Shown here: one piece after another, positions 37,974-45,574 of the stretch
How the letters are laid out: the number at the start of each line of letters is the position of its first letter
How positions within the stretch are numbered: the stretch's first letter is position 1
Translations under genes and position numbers: made by a program
Assembly (NCBI RefSeq): GCF_900115505.1
Contig: NZ_FOWQ01000004.1
Span: 180,250 to 244,249 of the forward strand
Length of the DNA stretch: 64,000 nt
Reading direction: 5' to 3'
Source: Geodermatophilus dictyosporus
Lineage (GTDB): Bacteria; Actinomycetota; Actinomycetes; Mycobacteriales; Geodermatophilaceae
The notes under the pieces: generated by a model
Told to the model about the DNA's origin: nothing
Database searches by the model: none
The model's input: only the letters and a program-made list of their open reading frames with translations

Positions 37974-38263
37974 GCCGAACCGTCCGCACCGCCGTCGGCC
38001 CCGCCGTCGGCGCCGCCGTCCGAGCCGCCGCCCGAGGCACCGCCGTCGGCCGGGCCGTGCCCGGCGCCGCCGTCCGCGCCGCCGTCGGCGCCACCGTCGT
38101 GACCGGCACCGCCGTCGGCCGTGCCGTCGGCACCGCCGTCGTGGCCGGCACCGCCGTCGGCCCCGCCGTCCGCGCCGCCGTCGTGGTGGCCCGGCGTGCC
38201 CTCGCCCGCGCCGCTGTCGGCCGGACCCTCCACGCTGGTCATGTCGTCGTCGTCGAGCGCCAT
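37970..38263 (-). CDS. Gly/Ala/Asp-repeat acidic peptide
   Basis: A 97-residue protein starting MALDDDDMTS and then made almost wholly of GGAD, GTAD and GAGHDGG repeats. It is strongly acidic with about seven His residues and no Lys. There is no signal or membrane segment. ATG has GGAGGAG upstream. The stop overlaps the CTG start of the JmjC gene. The shape, a short repetitive acidic peptide directly upstream of an oxygenase, suggests a substrate of that enzyme or a modified peptide product. This is inference from proximity. The GC-rich 9-bp codon repeats are prone to slippage. Confidence 0.7.
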   Translation of the reverse strand: MALDDDDMTSVEGPADSGAGEGTPGHHDGGADGGADGGAGHDGGADGTADGGAGHDGGADGGADGGAGHGPADGGASGGGSDGGADGGADGGADGSA

Positions 38264-38423
38264 CGAGCTCCTCCGGGGATCCGGGTCGGGACCGTCCGCC
38301 GGACGACGGTCGGTCGTGTCCCACCTAACCCGTTCGGTGTCCCGCCACACATGGCCCGACCTGCCGTTTCACGACACGCGCGGACACCCCGCCGACGCCG
38401 CGCCGGCGCCCGCGGCGGGCGGC

Positions 38424-38456
38424 TACGCTCCCCGGGTCGGTCCGAACAGGTGTTCG
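38424..38456 (+). promoter_or_regulatory. dinB promoter and LexA (SOS) box
   Basis: TACGCT at 38424-38429 is the likely -10 box, and CGAAC-AGGT-GTTCG at 38443-38456 is a full SOS box just downstream of the transcription start. dinB should therefore be induced by DNA damage, like the dnaE2 operon about 10 kb away. Confidence 0.85.
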
Positions 38457-38472
38457 AGGGAAGGGGTGCGGC

Positions 38473-39696
38473 GTGGCGCCGTCGCGGGGGCGGGCGGAGG
38501 GGTGCAGCGTGCTGCACGTCGACATGGACGCCTTCTTCGCCAGCGTCGAGGTGCGCCGGCACCCCGAGCTGGCCGGCACGCCGGTGATCGTCGGCGGGGC
38601 CGGCAACCGCGGGGTGGTCACCTCGGCCACCTACGAGGCCCGGGCGTACGGCGTGCACGCCGCCATGCCGACGGCGCGGGCGCTGCGGCTGTGCCCCACC
38701 GCCACCGTGCTGCCCGGCGACATGGCGCTCTACGCCGAGGTCTCCCGGTCGGTGATGGCGCTGTTCCGCTCGATCACCCCGCTGGTGGAGCCGCTGAGCC
38801 TGGACGAGGCGTTCCTCGACGTCTCCGGCGCCGGCCGCCGTCTCGGGGACGCCGCCGAGATCGGCGAGTACCTGCGCGCCCGGGTCTTCGACGAGCAGGG
38901 CATCACCTGCTCGGTCGGGGTGGCCGGCACCAAGTTCGTCGCCAAGCTGGCCTCCACCCGTGCCAAGCCCGACGGGATGCTCGTCGTCCGCCCGGCCGAG
39001 GTGATCGACTTCCTGCACCCGCTGCCGGTCGGCGCGCTGTGGGGCGTGGGCGCGAAGACCGAGGAGGTGCTGCTGCGGCTGGGGCTGTGCACCGTCGGCG
39101 ACCTCGCGCACGTCCCGGCCCGCACCCTGCAGCGGGCGGTGGGCCCCGCGGCGGGCGGGCACCTGCACGAGCTGGCGTGGGGCCGCGACCCGCGCCGGGT
39201 GGTGCCCGACGAGCCGGAGCGGTCCACCGGGCACGAGGAGACCTTCGGCACCGACGTCGACGACCCCGCCGTGATCCACCGGGAGCTGTTGCGGCTGGCC
39301 GAGCGGACGGCGGGCCGGCTGCGCGCCGGGGGCTGGCTGGCCCGCACGGTGAGCATCAAGGTCCGCTTCGCCGACTTCACCACGATCACCCGCAGCCGCA
39401 CCCTCGGCGTCCCCACCGACGTGGGGCAGGAGCTGTACGAGACCGCCCGGGGGCTCTTCGACGCCCTCGGCCTGGACCGGGCCCGCATCCGGCTGGTCGG
39501 CGTGCGCGCCGAGCGGCTGGTGGACGCCGGGTCGGCGCCCCGCCAGCTCGAGCTCGGCGCCCGGGAGCACGGCCGCCGCGACGCCGAACTGGCCGCCGAC
39601 CGGGCCGCCCGGAGGTTCGGGGCCGGCGCCGTCCGCCCGGCCACCCTGCTGCACCGCGACGGCGACCGACGGGTCCGCGACCACCCGCGGGGGTGA
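38473..39696 (+). CDS. dinB: DNA polymerase IV (Y family)
   Basis: A 407-residue Y-family translesion polymerase. The catalytic residues are D17 in HVDMDAFFASVE and D111/E112 in SLDEAFLDVSG, so it is likely active rather than an ImuB-type pseudo-polymerase. The palm, thumb and little-finger regions are all present (GVGAKTEEVLLRLGLCTVGDL is the helix-hairpin-helix). GTG at 38473 has GAAGGGG upstream. The gene is SOS-controlled and divergent from the repeat-peptide gene. Confidence 0.95.
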   Translation: MAPSRGRAEGCSVLHVDMDAFFASVEVRRHPELAGTPVIVGGAGNRGVVTSATYEARAYGVHAAMPTARALRLCPTATVLPGDMALYAEVSRSVMALFRSITPLVEPLSLDEAFLDVSGAGRRLGDAAEIGEYLRARVFDEQGITCSVGVAGTKFVAKLASTRAKPDGMLVVRPAEVIDFLHPLPVGALWGVGAKTEEVLLRLGLCTVGDLAHVPARTLQRAVGPAAGGHLHELAWGRDPRRVVPDEPERSTGHEETFGTDVDDPAVIHRELLRLAERTAGRLRAGGWLARTVSIKVRFADFTTITRSRTLGVPTDVGQELYETARGLFDALGLDRARIRLVGVRAERLVDAGSAPRQLELGAREHGRRDAELAADRAARRFGAGAVRPATLLHRDGDRRVRDHPRG

Positions 39697-39756
39697 TCGA
39701 CGACGCCTCCCGGCGGGTCGCCGCGTGCTCGCCTTTCGCACCCCGCAATCGCCTCG

Positions 39757-39792
39757 TATCCTCGGTGTCACCGCCGGGTAGAGACCGGCGGT
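39757..39792 (+). promoter_or_regulatory. DUF3040 promoter and leader hairpin
   Basis: TATCCT at 39757-39762 suggests transcription from about 39769. A perfect 8-bp dyad, ACCGCCGG (39770-39777) and CCGGCGGT (39785-39792), then begins at the first transcribed base. Its role is unknown; it could stabilise the mRNA 5' end or be an operator. Confidence 0.5.
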
Positions 39793-39819
39793 ATTGGCTC
39801 CGCCCACCTGGAGGTCTCG

Positions 39820-40218
39820 GTGCCGCTCTCCGAGCACGAGCAGCGACTGCTGGAGCAGATCGAGCGCGCCCTCGTCGACGACGATCCCAAGTTCGCCTCC
39901 TCCGTCCGCACGGGTGACCGCAGGCTCAAGGCCCGGCGGAAGCTGCAACTCGGTGCGCTGCTGGTGCTGGTTGGCCTGGCCGTCCTCGTCGGTGGCGCCG
40001 TCGCCCCGTCCGTTCCCCTGGGGGTCCTCGGCTTCCTGGTGATGTTCGGCGGTACCGCTCTCGGCGTCCTCAACTACCGCAGCGCCACCGGCGTGGTCGA
40101 GGCCGGCCCGGCCGGTGCACGCGGGGGCAGCACGGCCCGCGGGCGGGGCGGCAAGCCCCGCCGGCAGCCGCTGAAGAACCGGCTCGAGGAGCGCTTCCGC
40201 CGCCGCTACGACCAGTAG
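39820..40218 (+). CDS. DUF3040 membrane protein
   Basis: A 132-residue protein with two membrane helices (LGALLVLVGLAVLVGGAVAPS and LGVLGFLVMFGGTALGVL) between a charged N-terminus (MPLSEHEQRLLEQIERAL) and an Arg-rich tail. The N-terminal motif is the DUF3040 signature. In mycobacteria a relative (Rv2169c) is found near mraZ, as here. The GTG start has GGAGGT five bases upstream. The function is unknown. Confidence 0.9.
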   Translation: MPLSEHEQRLLEQIERALVDDDPKFASSVRTGDRRLKARRKLQLGALLVLVGLAVLVGGAVAPSVPLGVLGFLVMFGGTALGVLNYRSATGVVEAGPAGARGGSTARGRGGKPRRQPLKNRLEERFRRRYDQ

Positions 40219-40230
40219 CACCCCGACCGT

Positions 40231-40272
40231 CGCCGACGGCCGCCGTCCCGCCCGGGACGGCGGCCGTCGGCG
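40231..40272. terminator. perfect 19-bp terminator hairpin
   Basis: A stem of 19 base pairs (40231-40249 with 40254-40272) with a GCCC loop follows the DUF3040 stop by 12 bases. The free energy must be extreme for such a GC-rich stem. No T tract follows. It most likely ends DUF3040 transcription. Confidence 0.8.
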
Positions 40273-40315
40273 TTCCGGGGGAGGACGGCGGTCCGCGTGC
40301 GGCGTCCGCCGCGCC

Positions 40316-40380
40316 CGTCCTCACCCCGTGGTGCCCGACCACGCGCTGCGGGGTGAGGTCGGGCACCACGGGGCGAGGCC
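40316..40380. repeat. two overlapping inverted repeats
   Basis: CCCCGTGGTGCCCGACC (40324-40340) and GGTCGGGCACCACGGGG (40357-40373) form a perfect 17-bp stem. CCTCACCCCG at 40319-40328 can instead pair with CGGGGTGAGG at 40349-40358. The two pairings share bases and exclude each other. They lie 97 bases beyond the end of the transglutaminase gene and may end that operon. Confidence 0.65.
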
Positions 40381-40469
40381 GGGCCGGGGCGAGGCCGGGC
40401 CCGCGGGGACGGACCGCGCTGCACGGGCCGCGCTGCGCTGCCCGGGCCCGCGCGGGCGGTGACCCCTCG

Positions 40470-42899
40470 TCAGGCGGTGGTGCGGCGGCGCGGGGTCCGG
40501 GCGGCGAGGCCGGTGCGGACGGCGTCGCCGAGCGAGGCCGGCCACAGCAGCGCCCGCACCCGCACCCGGGCCGGCGCGGCAGCGACCAGCCCGCGCCGCG
40601 CCGCGGCCAGCGCGTCCTGCAGCGTCGGGTCGGCAGCCGCGCCGGGGCGGCCGTAGCTGGCGCCCTCCTCCGCGCGCGCCAGCCGCTCGACGGCCTCGGC
40701 CGCACCGGCGGCACCGGCGCGGTGGGCGCCCGCTCCGGGCGCCCGATCGGGATCGAGGGTCCGGGCCAGGACGGCGGCCTGCTGCCGGGGCGTGCGGGCC
40801 GGGTCCCAGGGCAGGCCGAGGTCGCGGGCGGTGGCGGCCAGCTCGTCCCACAGCGCGGCCGGGCCGCCGTCGGCGAGCCTCCGGCGCCGCTGCAGCGCGC
40901 GGGCGCCGGCCGGGGCGGCCAGCAGCGCGGCCAGCCCCAGCAGCACCCCGGCGCCCACCAGCACCGGGCGGGCCGAGGTGGCCTCGGCGGTCCCGCCCTG
41001 CCCCTGCGGCGTGGCGCCGTCAACCCGGTCGGTCTGCGGCGTCGGCGCGGGCGCGGGCACCGTGGGCACGGTCGGCACGTCGGTCGGCCGCTCCAGGATC
41101 TCCTGGTCGGCCGGCCGCGGCGCCCACGGCAGCTCGACGGCGCGCTCGGTGTCGATCGGCGTCGGGTCGAAGGCGATCCACCCCAGGTCGGCGAAGTAGA
41201 CCTCCACCCAGGCGTGCGCGTCGTCGCTGGTCACCATCCGGCCGCCGCCGGGCTGCACCCGGCCGGGCGTGTAGCCCAGCGCCACCCGGGCGGGGATGCC
41301 GGCGGCGCGGACCATCGCGGCCATCGCGCCGGCGTACTGCTCGCAGTAGCCCTGCTTGAGGCGCAGGAAGTCGGCGAGGTCGTCGCCGCTGGTGCCCGGG
41401 GCGGTCGAGAGGGAGTAGACGAAGCCGTTCTGGCGGGAGAAGGAGTCGTGGATGGCGCGCACCGCGTCGTACGGCGTCGCCGCGCCCGCGGTGAGCGCCG
41501 CCACGAGGTCGGTCACGGCGGGGTCCAGGGGCGGCAGGGCGGTGTCGCGCTCCCGCAGCGGGGAGTCCACCGGCAGCGGCCCGGCCGCGCGCAGCTCCTC
41601 CTCGGTGGGCTGCGGCTCGACGGCGGTGACCCGGTAGCCGGCACCGCCGGTGGTGACGTCGCGGCCGAACACCGTGCCGGTGGCCGGGTCGAACCGCCAG
41701 GCCTCGGGGGCGTCGATGTCCACCTGCAGCGGCGAGGTGGGCACCGGCAGGAACCGGTCGTCGTGGCCCACGGCGGTCACCGCCACCTCCACCTCGCGGC
41801 CGCCGCGCCGTCCGGGCAGGGGGGCGAGGTCCTCCTCCTGCGCCACCGACGCCTCGCCGTCGAGGTTGCCCAGCGTCCAGCCCTCCTCGGCGTCGTACAC
41901 GTCGAGGGTGACCACCCGCAGGTAGCCGGGGTCGAGCACGGAGCTGTCGACCTGCAGCAGGTCGATCGGCTCGGGCAGGGTCAGCTGCCCCTGCAGCGCC
42001 GCCGCGGGGTCGAGCGCGGTGCCGGTGGCGCCGCCGCCCCCGCCGCCGGGGCCGAAGCCCGCTGCCAGCCGGCCCTCGGGGAGGGTGGGCACCAGGCTGC
42101 CGAGCACCAGCCCGGCCACCAGCGCGACGCCGGCGGTGGTCACGGCCGCCGTCCCGCCACCGCGCCCGCTGCCCGGCCGCCCGGAGCGCTCGGCCAGCCG
42201 CCGCGCCTGGTCGGCCCACAGCAGCAGCGCCAGCCCGGCCGCCGGCGCGGCCAGTGCCAGCAGCCCGACGTCCCCGGTGACGGTGCTGACCGGCACGCAG
42301 AACAGCACCAGCAGGCCCAGTCCGGCCAGGGCCGGCTGCCGCCCGCCGACGGCGACCAGGTCGACGGTGACCGCCACCAGCCCGACCAGCAGCACGGTCA
42401 GCGCCAGCAGCCCGGTCAGCGGCAGCGCCGGCGTCGACTGTTCCCGGATCTCAGCCGAGCCGTCGAGGAGCACCCGGCCCAGGGCGTCCAGCGACGACGG
42501 CGTCGGCAGCCAGCCGCCCAGCGCGCGCTCCGGCGCGAACTGCGCGGTCAGCAGGCAGGTGAGCAGCCCCAGCTGCCCGAGCGGCACCAGCGGGACGGCG
42601 ACGGCCGACGCCCGGGCAGGAGCCGGCCGACCGCCCGAGGCCCACGCCCACAGCGCCGGCCCGGCGGCCCGCAGCAGCAGCCCGCCGGCCGCGACGACGG
42701 CGATCGCCGCCAGCGTGGGCAGCACCCAGGCGGGGCGGACGAAGACCGGCCCGAGCGAGCAGGTGCCCAGCGCGCTCGCGGTGGCGGCGGCCAGCGTGGT
42801 GCCGCCGTCGCGCCGCAGCGTCCCCGGCGGCAGCGGCGGCGGATCGGCCCGGCGCGGCGGCGGAGGCGTCCGGACGGGGGGCGGGGCGAGGGCGGTCAC
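40470..42899 (-). CDS. transglutaminase domain membrane protein (TgpA-like)
   Basis: An 809-residue protein. The N-terminal third has about six to eight membrane helices. A long extracytoplasmic region holds a transglutaminase fold: catalytic Cys in KQGYCEQYAGAMAAMVRAAGIPAR, His in SDDAHAWVEVYF and Asp in IAFDPTP. A further helix (VLVGAGVLLGLAALLAAPAGA) and a cytoplasmic DUF4129-like tail end it. The GTG overlaps the DUF58 stop by four bases. The MoxR-DUF58-transglutaminase trio is common in actinomycetes, with a suspected role in envelope protein processing. Confidence 0.88.
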   Translation of the reverse strand: MTALAPPPVRTPPPPRRADPPPLPPGTLRRDGGTTLAAATASALGTCSLGPVFVRPAWVLPTLAAIAVVAAGGLLLRAAGPALWAWASGGRPAPARASAVAVPLVPLGQLGLLTCLLTAQFAPERALGGWLPTPSSLDALGRVLLDGSAEIREQSTPALPLTGLLALTVLLVGLVAVTVDLVAVGGRQPALAGLGLLVLFCVPVSTVTGDVGLLALAAPAAGLALLLWADQARRLAERSGRPGSGRGGGTAAVTTAGVALVAGLVLGSLVPTLPEGRLAAGFGPGGGGGGATGTALDPAAALQGQLTLPEPIDLLQVDSSVLDPGYLRVVTLDVYDAEEGWTLGNLDGEASVAQEEDLAPLPGRRGGREVEVAVTAVGHDDRFLPVPTSPLQVDIDAPEAWRFDPATGTVFGRDVTTGGAGYRVTAVEPQPTEEELRAAGPLPVDSPLRERDTALPPLDPAVTDLVAALTAGAATPYDAVRAIHDSFSRQNGFVYSLSTAPGTSGDDLADFLRLKQGYCEQYAGAMAAMVRAAGIPARVALGYTPGRVQPGGGRMVTSDDAHAWVEVYFADLGWIAFDPTPIDTERAVELPWAPRPADQEILERPTDVPTVPTVPAPAPTPQTDRVDGATPQGQGGTAEATSARPVLVGAGVLLGLAALLAAPAGARALQRRRRLADGGPAALWDELAATARDLGLPWDPARTPRQQAAVLARTLDPDRAPGAGAHRAGAAGAAEAVERLARAEEGASYGRPGAAADPTLQDALAAARRGLVAAAPARVRVRALLWPASLGDAVRTGLAARTPRRRTTA

Positions 42900-44272
42900 G
42901 CCGGCACCCCCACCGCGACGCTGCGCGTGTGCGCGAGCTCGGCCCACACCGACTCGAGGCTGCGGTCGGCCCCGGCGCGGACCACCTGCCAGCCCGCGCC
43001 GCGCAGCAGCGACGCCGACTGCTCGAGCTGGCCGGTCAGGTGCGCGCGAGCGGACGCCGACAGGGCCCGCCGGCTGCGGCTGCCGGCCGGGTCGGCCCAG
43101 CCGGTGACGTCGAGCAGGACGGCGACGTCGCGGGCCGGGCCCGACCGCGCGGCCACCAGCTCGCCGAGGTCGTCGGGGCCGACGGTGCCCAGCAGGGCGA
43201 CCACCGGGCCGTCGCCGGCCACCCGGGAGAGCAGCTCGACCGCCGGGGCCAGCGAGGCGCCGCGGGAGGGGGTGAGGGCGGCCAGCCGGTCGAGCAGGTC
43301 GGCCGGGCCCAGCCCGCCGCGCCCGGTCGCCGACCCCAGCTCGCCGGCCTCGGTCACCACCCGCAGGACCGCGCCGCGGCGGGCCAGCTGGCTGCCGATG
43401 CCGGCCGCGGCCTCCACCAGCCACTCCAGGCTGTCCGGCGGCGGCGCCGGGTCACCCGGCGGGCCCGGGACGGCGGCGGCCGCCGCGCCGCCCGGGGCGG
43501 TGGTGCGAGCGAGCAGGTGGGCCCGGGCGCGGGTGTCCAGCAGCAGCGCGGCCGAGGCCCGCCACGGCCGCTCCTCCATGCGGACCTGCAGCTCTCCGGT
43601 GCGCGCGGTGGCCCGCCAGTGCACCTTGCGCAGGTCGTCGCCGTGCCGGTACGCCCGGGTGCTGACGTCGTCCTCGCCGTGCACCGCGATCGACCGGCGG
43701 GCGCCCTCCGCGCCGCCGCCCTGTCCGCCGGCGGGGCCGCCCGGCCCCAGCTCGCGGACCCGCGGGACCACCAGCAGCGGGGCGTCGCCGGTGCCGCTGG
43801 TGGTGCGCTGCACCAGGCCGAAGGGGTCGACCAGCCGCAGCCGCAGCGGGCCGATCCGGTAGCGCCCGCGCCGGCCGCCGTGCACCCGGTAGCGCAGCGC
43901 GGCCGTCCCGCCGGTGGCCAGCCGCTCGACGACGAAGCGGGGGGAGCGGCCGAGCTCGGCGGGCAGCTGCTCGGTCAGCAGCCACAGCCGGCCGGTGCGG
44001 CGCTCGGTGTTGGTGACCTCGAGCAGCACCTCGGCGTCCTCCCCGCGCGGCACCCGTGCGGGGGAGACCGCCCGGCGGGCGGCCACCCGCACCCGCTGCC
44101 GGGACACCGCCAGCGCCGACAGCAGCGGCAGCGTGAGCACGAAGACGGCCAACTGGGCCAGCGCCCGCTCGCCGAGCAGCGCGGCGAGCGCGAGCAGGGT
44201 GAGGCCGGCGGCGACCAGGCAGCGGCCGCGGAGGGTGAGCGACGTCAGGGCGGTCCGCAGCGGGCCGGTCAC
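42896..44272 (-). CDS. DUF58 protein, MoxR-associated
   Basis: A 458-residue protein with two N-terminal membrane helices and the DUF58 core, seen as YRHGDDLRKVHWRATARTGELQVRMEE. A vWA-like C-terminal half follows (GPVVALLGTV, DVAVLLDVTG). DUF58 proteins work with MoxR ATPases, probably in the assembly of a complex. GTG at 44272 is five bases after the moxR stop, so the genes are coupled. Another in-frame start further upstream would run into moxR. Confidence 0.88.
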   Translation of the reverse strand: MTGPLRTALTSLTLRGRCLVAAGLTLLALAALLGERALAQLAVFVLTLPLLSALAVSRQRVRVAARRAVSPARVPRGEDAEVLLEVTNTERRTGRLWLLTEQLPAELGRSPRFVVERLATGGTAALRYRVHGGRRGRYRIGPLRLRLVDPFGLVQRTTSGTGDAPLLVVPRVRELGPGGPAGGQGGGAEGARRSIAVHGEDDVSTRAYRHGDDLRKVHWRATARTGELQVRMEERPWRASAALLLDTRARAHLLARTTAPGGAAAAAVPGPPGDPAPPPDSLEWLVEAAAGIGSQLARRGAVLRVVTEAGELGSATGRGGLGPADLLDRLAALTPSRGASLAPAVELLSRVAGDGPVVALLGTVGPDDLGELVAARSGPARDVAVLLDVTGWADPAGSRSRRALSASARAHLTGQLEQSASLLRGAGWQVVRAGADRSLESVWAELAHTRSVAVGVPA

Positions 44273-44277
44273 GGTCC

Positions 44278-45261
44278 TCAGCGTCCCCGCAGGACCGGCA
44301 CGTCCGCCAGCAGCCCCGCCACCACCTGCTCGGGCGTGCGCCGCGCGGCCGCGGCGTCGGGGGTGAGCAGCAGCCGGTGGGCGAGCACCGGCTGCGCCAT
44401 GGCCTGGACGTCGTCGGGCAGCACGTGGTCGCGGCCGGCCAGCGCGGCGGCGGCGCGGGCGGTGCGCAGCAGCTGCAGGCCGGCCCGGGGCGAGGCGCCC
44501 AGGCGCAGCTCGGGGGCGCGGCGGCTGGCCTCGACCAGGGCGACCACGTAGCGGCGGATCGCGTCGGAGACGTGCAGCTGCTGCACCGCGGCCACCAGCG
44601 CGCGCACCGAGGCGGCGTCGGCCACGGGGGCGAGGGTGGCCAGCGGGTCGGTGGTGCCGCGGTCGTCGAGCATCGCCACCTCCGCCTCGCGGTCGGGGTA
44701 GCCCATCGACACCCGCGCGGTGAACCGGTCGCGCTGCGCCTCGGGGAGGGGGTAGGTGCCCTCCATCTCCACCGGGTTCTGCGTGGCCACCACGAGGAAC
44801 GGGGCGGCCAGCTCGTAGCTGACCCCGTCGACGGTGACCTGCCGCTCCTCCATGGCCTCCAGCAGCGCCGACTGGGTCTTGGGCGAGGCCCGGTTGATCT
44901 CGTCGGCGACCACCACGTTGGCGAACACCGCGCCCGGCTTGAACTCGAAGGCGCGGGTCTCCTGGTCGTAGACCGACACCCCGGTGACGTCGCTGGGGAG
45001 CAGGTCGGGGGTGAACTGGATGCGCCGCACGCTCGCGTCGACGGACGCGGCCAGCGCCTTGGCCAGCGTCGTCTTGCCGACCCCGGGCACGTCCTCGACC
45101 AGCAGGTGGCCCTCGGCCAGCAGCACCACGAGGGCGAGGTGCACGACCCCCGGTTTGCCCTGGACGACGCGGGAGACGTTGGCCGCGATGCGCGCGCCCT
45201 CCGTGGCGACGTCGACCGGCAACCCCGCCGTCCCGTCGGCCGCACGCATGGTGTCGGTCAC
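44278..45261 (-). CDS. moxR: MoxR-family AAA ATPase
   Basis: A 327-residue AAA+ ATPase. Walker A is EDVPGVGKTTLAKALA, Walker B VVADEINRASPKTQSALLEAMEE, and sensor 1 VATQNPVEMEGTYPLPEAQRDRF. It heads the moxR-DUF58-transglutaminase operon and probably acts as a chaperone for it. GTG at 45261 is favoured over ATG 12 bases downstream because a TACCGT -10 box lies seven bases upstream, giving a leaderless mRNA. It is divergent from mraZ. Confidence 0.94.
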   Translation of the reverse strand: MTDTMRAADGTAGLPVDVATEGARIAANVSRVVQGKPGVVHLALVVLLAEGHLLVEDVPGVGKTTLAKALAASVDASVRRIQFTPDLLPSDVTGVSVYDQETRAFEFKPGAVFANVVVADEINRASPKTQSALLEAMEERQVTVDGVSYELAAPFLVVATQNPVEMEGTYPLPEAQRDRFTARVSMGYPDREAEVAMLDDRGTTDPLATLAPVADAASVRALVAAVQQLHVSDAIRRYVVALVEASRRAPELRLGASPRAGLQLLRTARAAAALAGRDHVLPDDVQAMAQPVLAHRLLLTPDAAAARRTPEQVVAGLLADVPVLRGR

Positions 45262-45268
45262 CCGGCCC

Positions 45269-45274
45269 ACGGTA
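45269..45274 (-). promoter_or_regulatory. -10 box TACCGT of leaderless moxR
   Basis: On the minus strand TACCGT ends seven bases before the GTG start of moxR. The 184 bases between this and the first mraZ operator box are GC-rich without a gene. Confidence 0.6.
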
Positions 45275-45458
45275 CGTGCCACGCGGGCCTCCGGGCGGGC
45301 CTCGCGGTCCCCACCCCGCGCCCCCGGCGGACCTCCGGGCGGGGTCGGCGGCCCCACCGCGACCCACCTGCTGCCCCACCCGGCCCCACCGCGCGCCGCC
45401 GGGGTGGTCGCACGCCGCTGACCTGCACCGCAGGCGGTGGAGGGCGCCGGTCACGACA

Positions 45459-45513
45459 TGGTGTCGAGTGGTGTCCGGTGGGGCGTAGTGGGTTACTGTG
45501 TGGCGCGGTGGGG
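45459..45513 (+). promoter_or_regulatory. MraZ operator: six boxes at 10-bp spacing
   Basis: TGGTG, TGGTG, TGGGG, TGGGT, TGTGG and TGGGG start at 45459, 45469, 45479, 45489, 45499 and 45509, each separated by five bases. In E. coli, MraZ binds TGGGN direct repeats with N5 spacers. The array overlaps the predicted -10 box TACTGT (45494-45499), so MraZ could repress its own operon. Confidence 0.85.
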
Positions 45514-45562
45514 AGCCAGGGCCCGTCCCGGGTCCGCTGAGGACACGAGGAGGACCGATGGG

Positions 45563-45573
45563 GGAGGTGATCC
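45563..45573 (+). promoter_or_regulatory. 11-nt perfect Shine-Dalgarno of mraZ
   Basis: GGAGGTGATCC is an exact complement of the 16S rRNA 3' end over 11 bases. It ends one base before the GTG start at 45575. An out-of-frame ATG at 45558 with its own GAGGAGG opens a 36-codon frame that overlaps both. Confidence 0.85.
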
Positions 45574-45574
45574 G

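Noticed and set aside
37980-38220. CRISPR-like appearance of the GC-rich short repeats
   Set aside because: Units are 9-bp codon repeats within one coding frame, without spacers.
37974-38324. Arg-rich N-terminal extension of the JmjC protein
   Set aside because: It is another frame of the GAD-repeat peptide gene, with long Arg runs and no family similarity; the peptide frame has a good ribosome-binding site.
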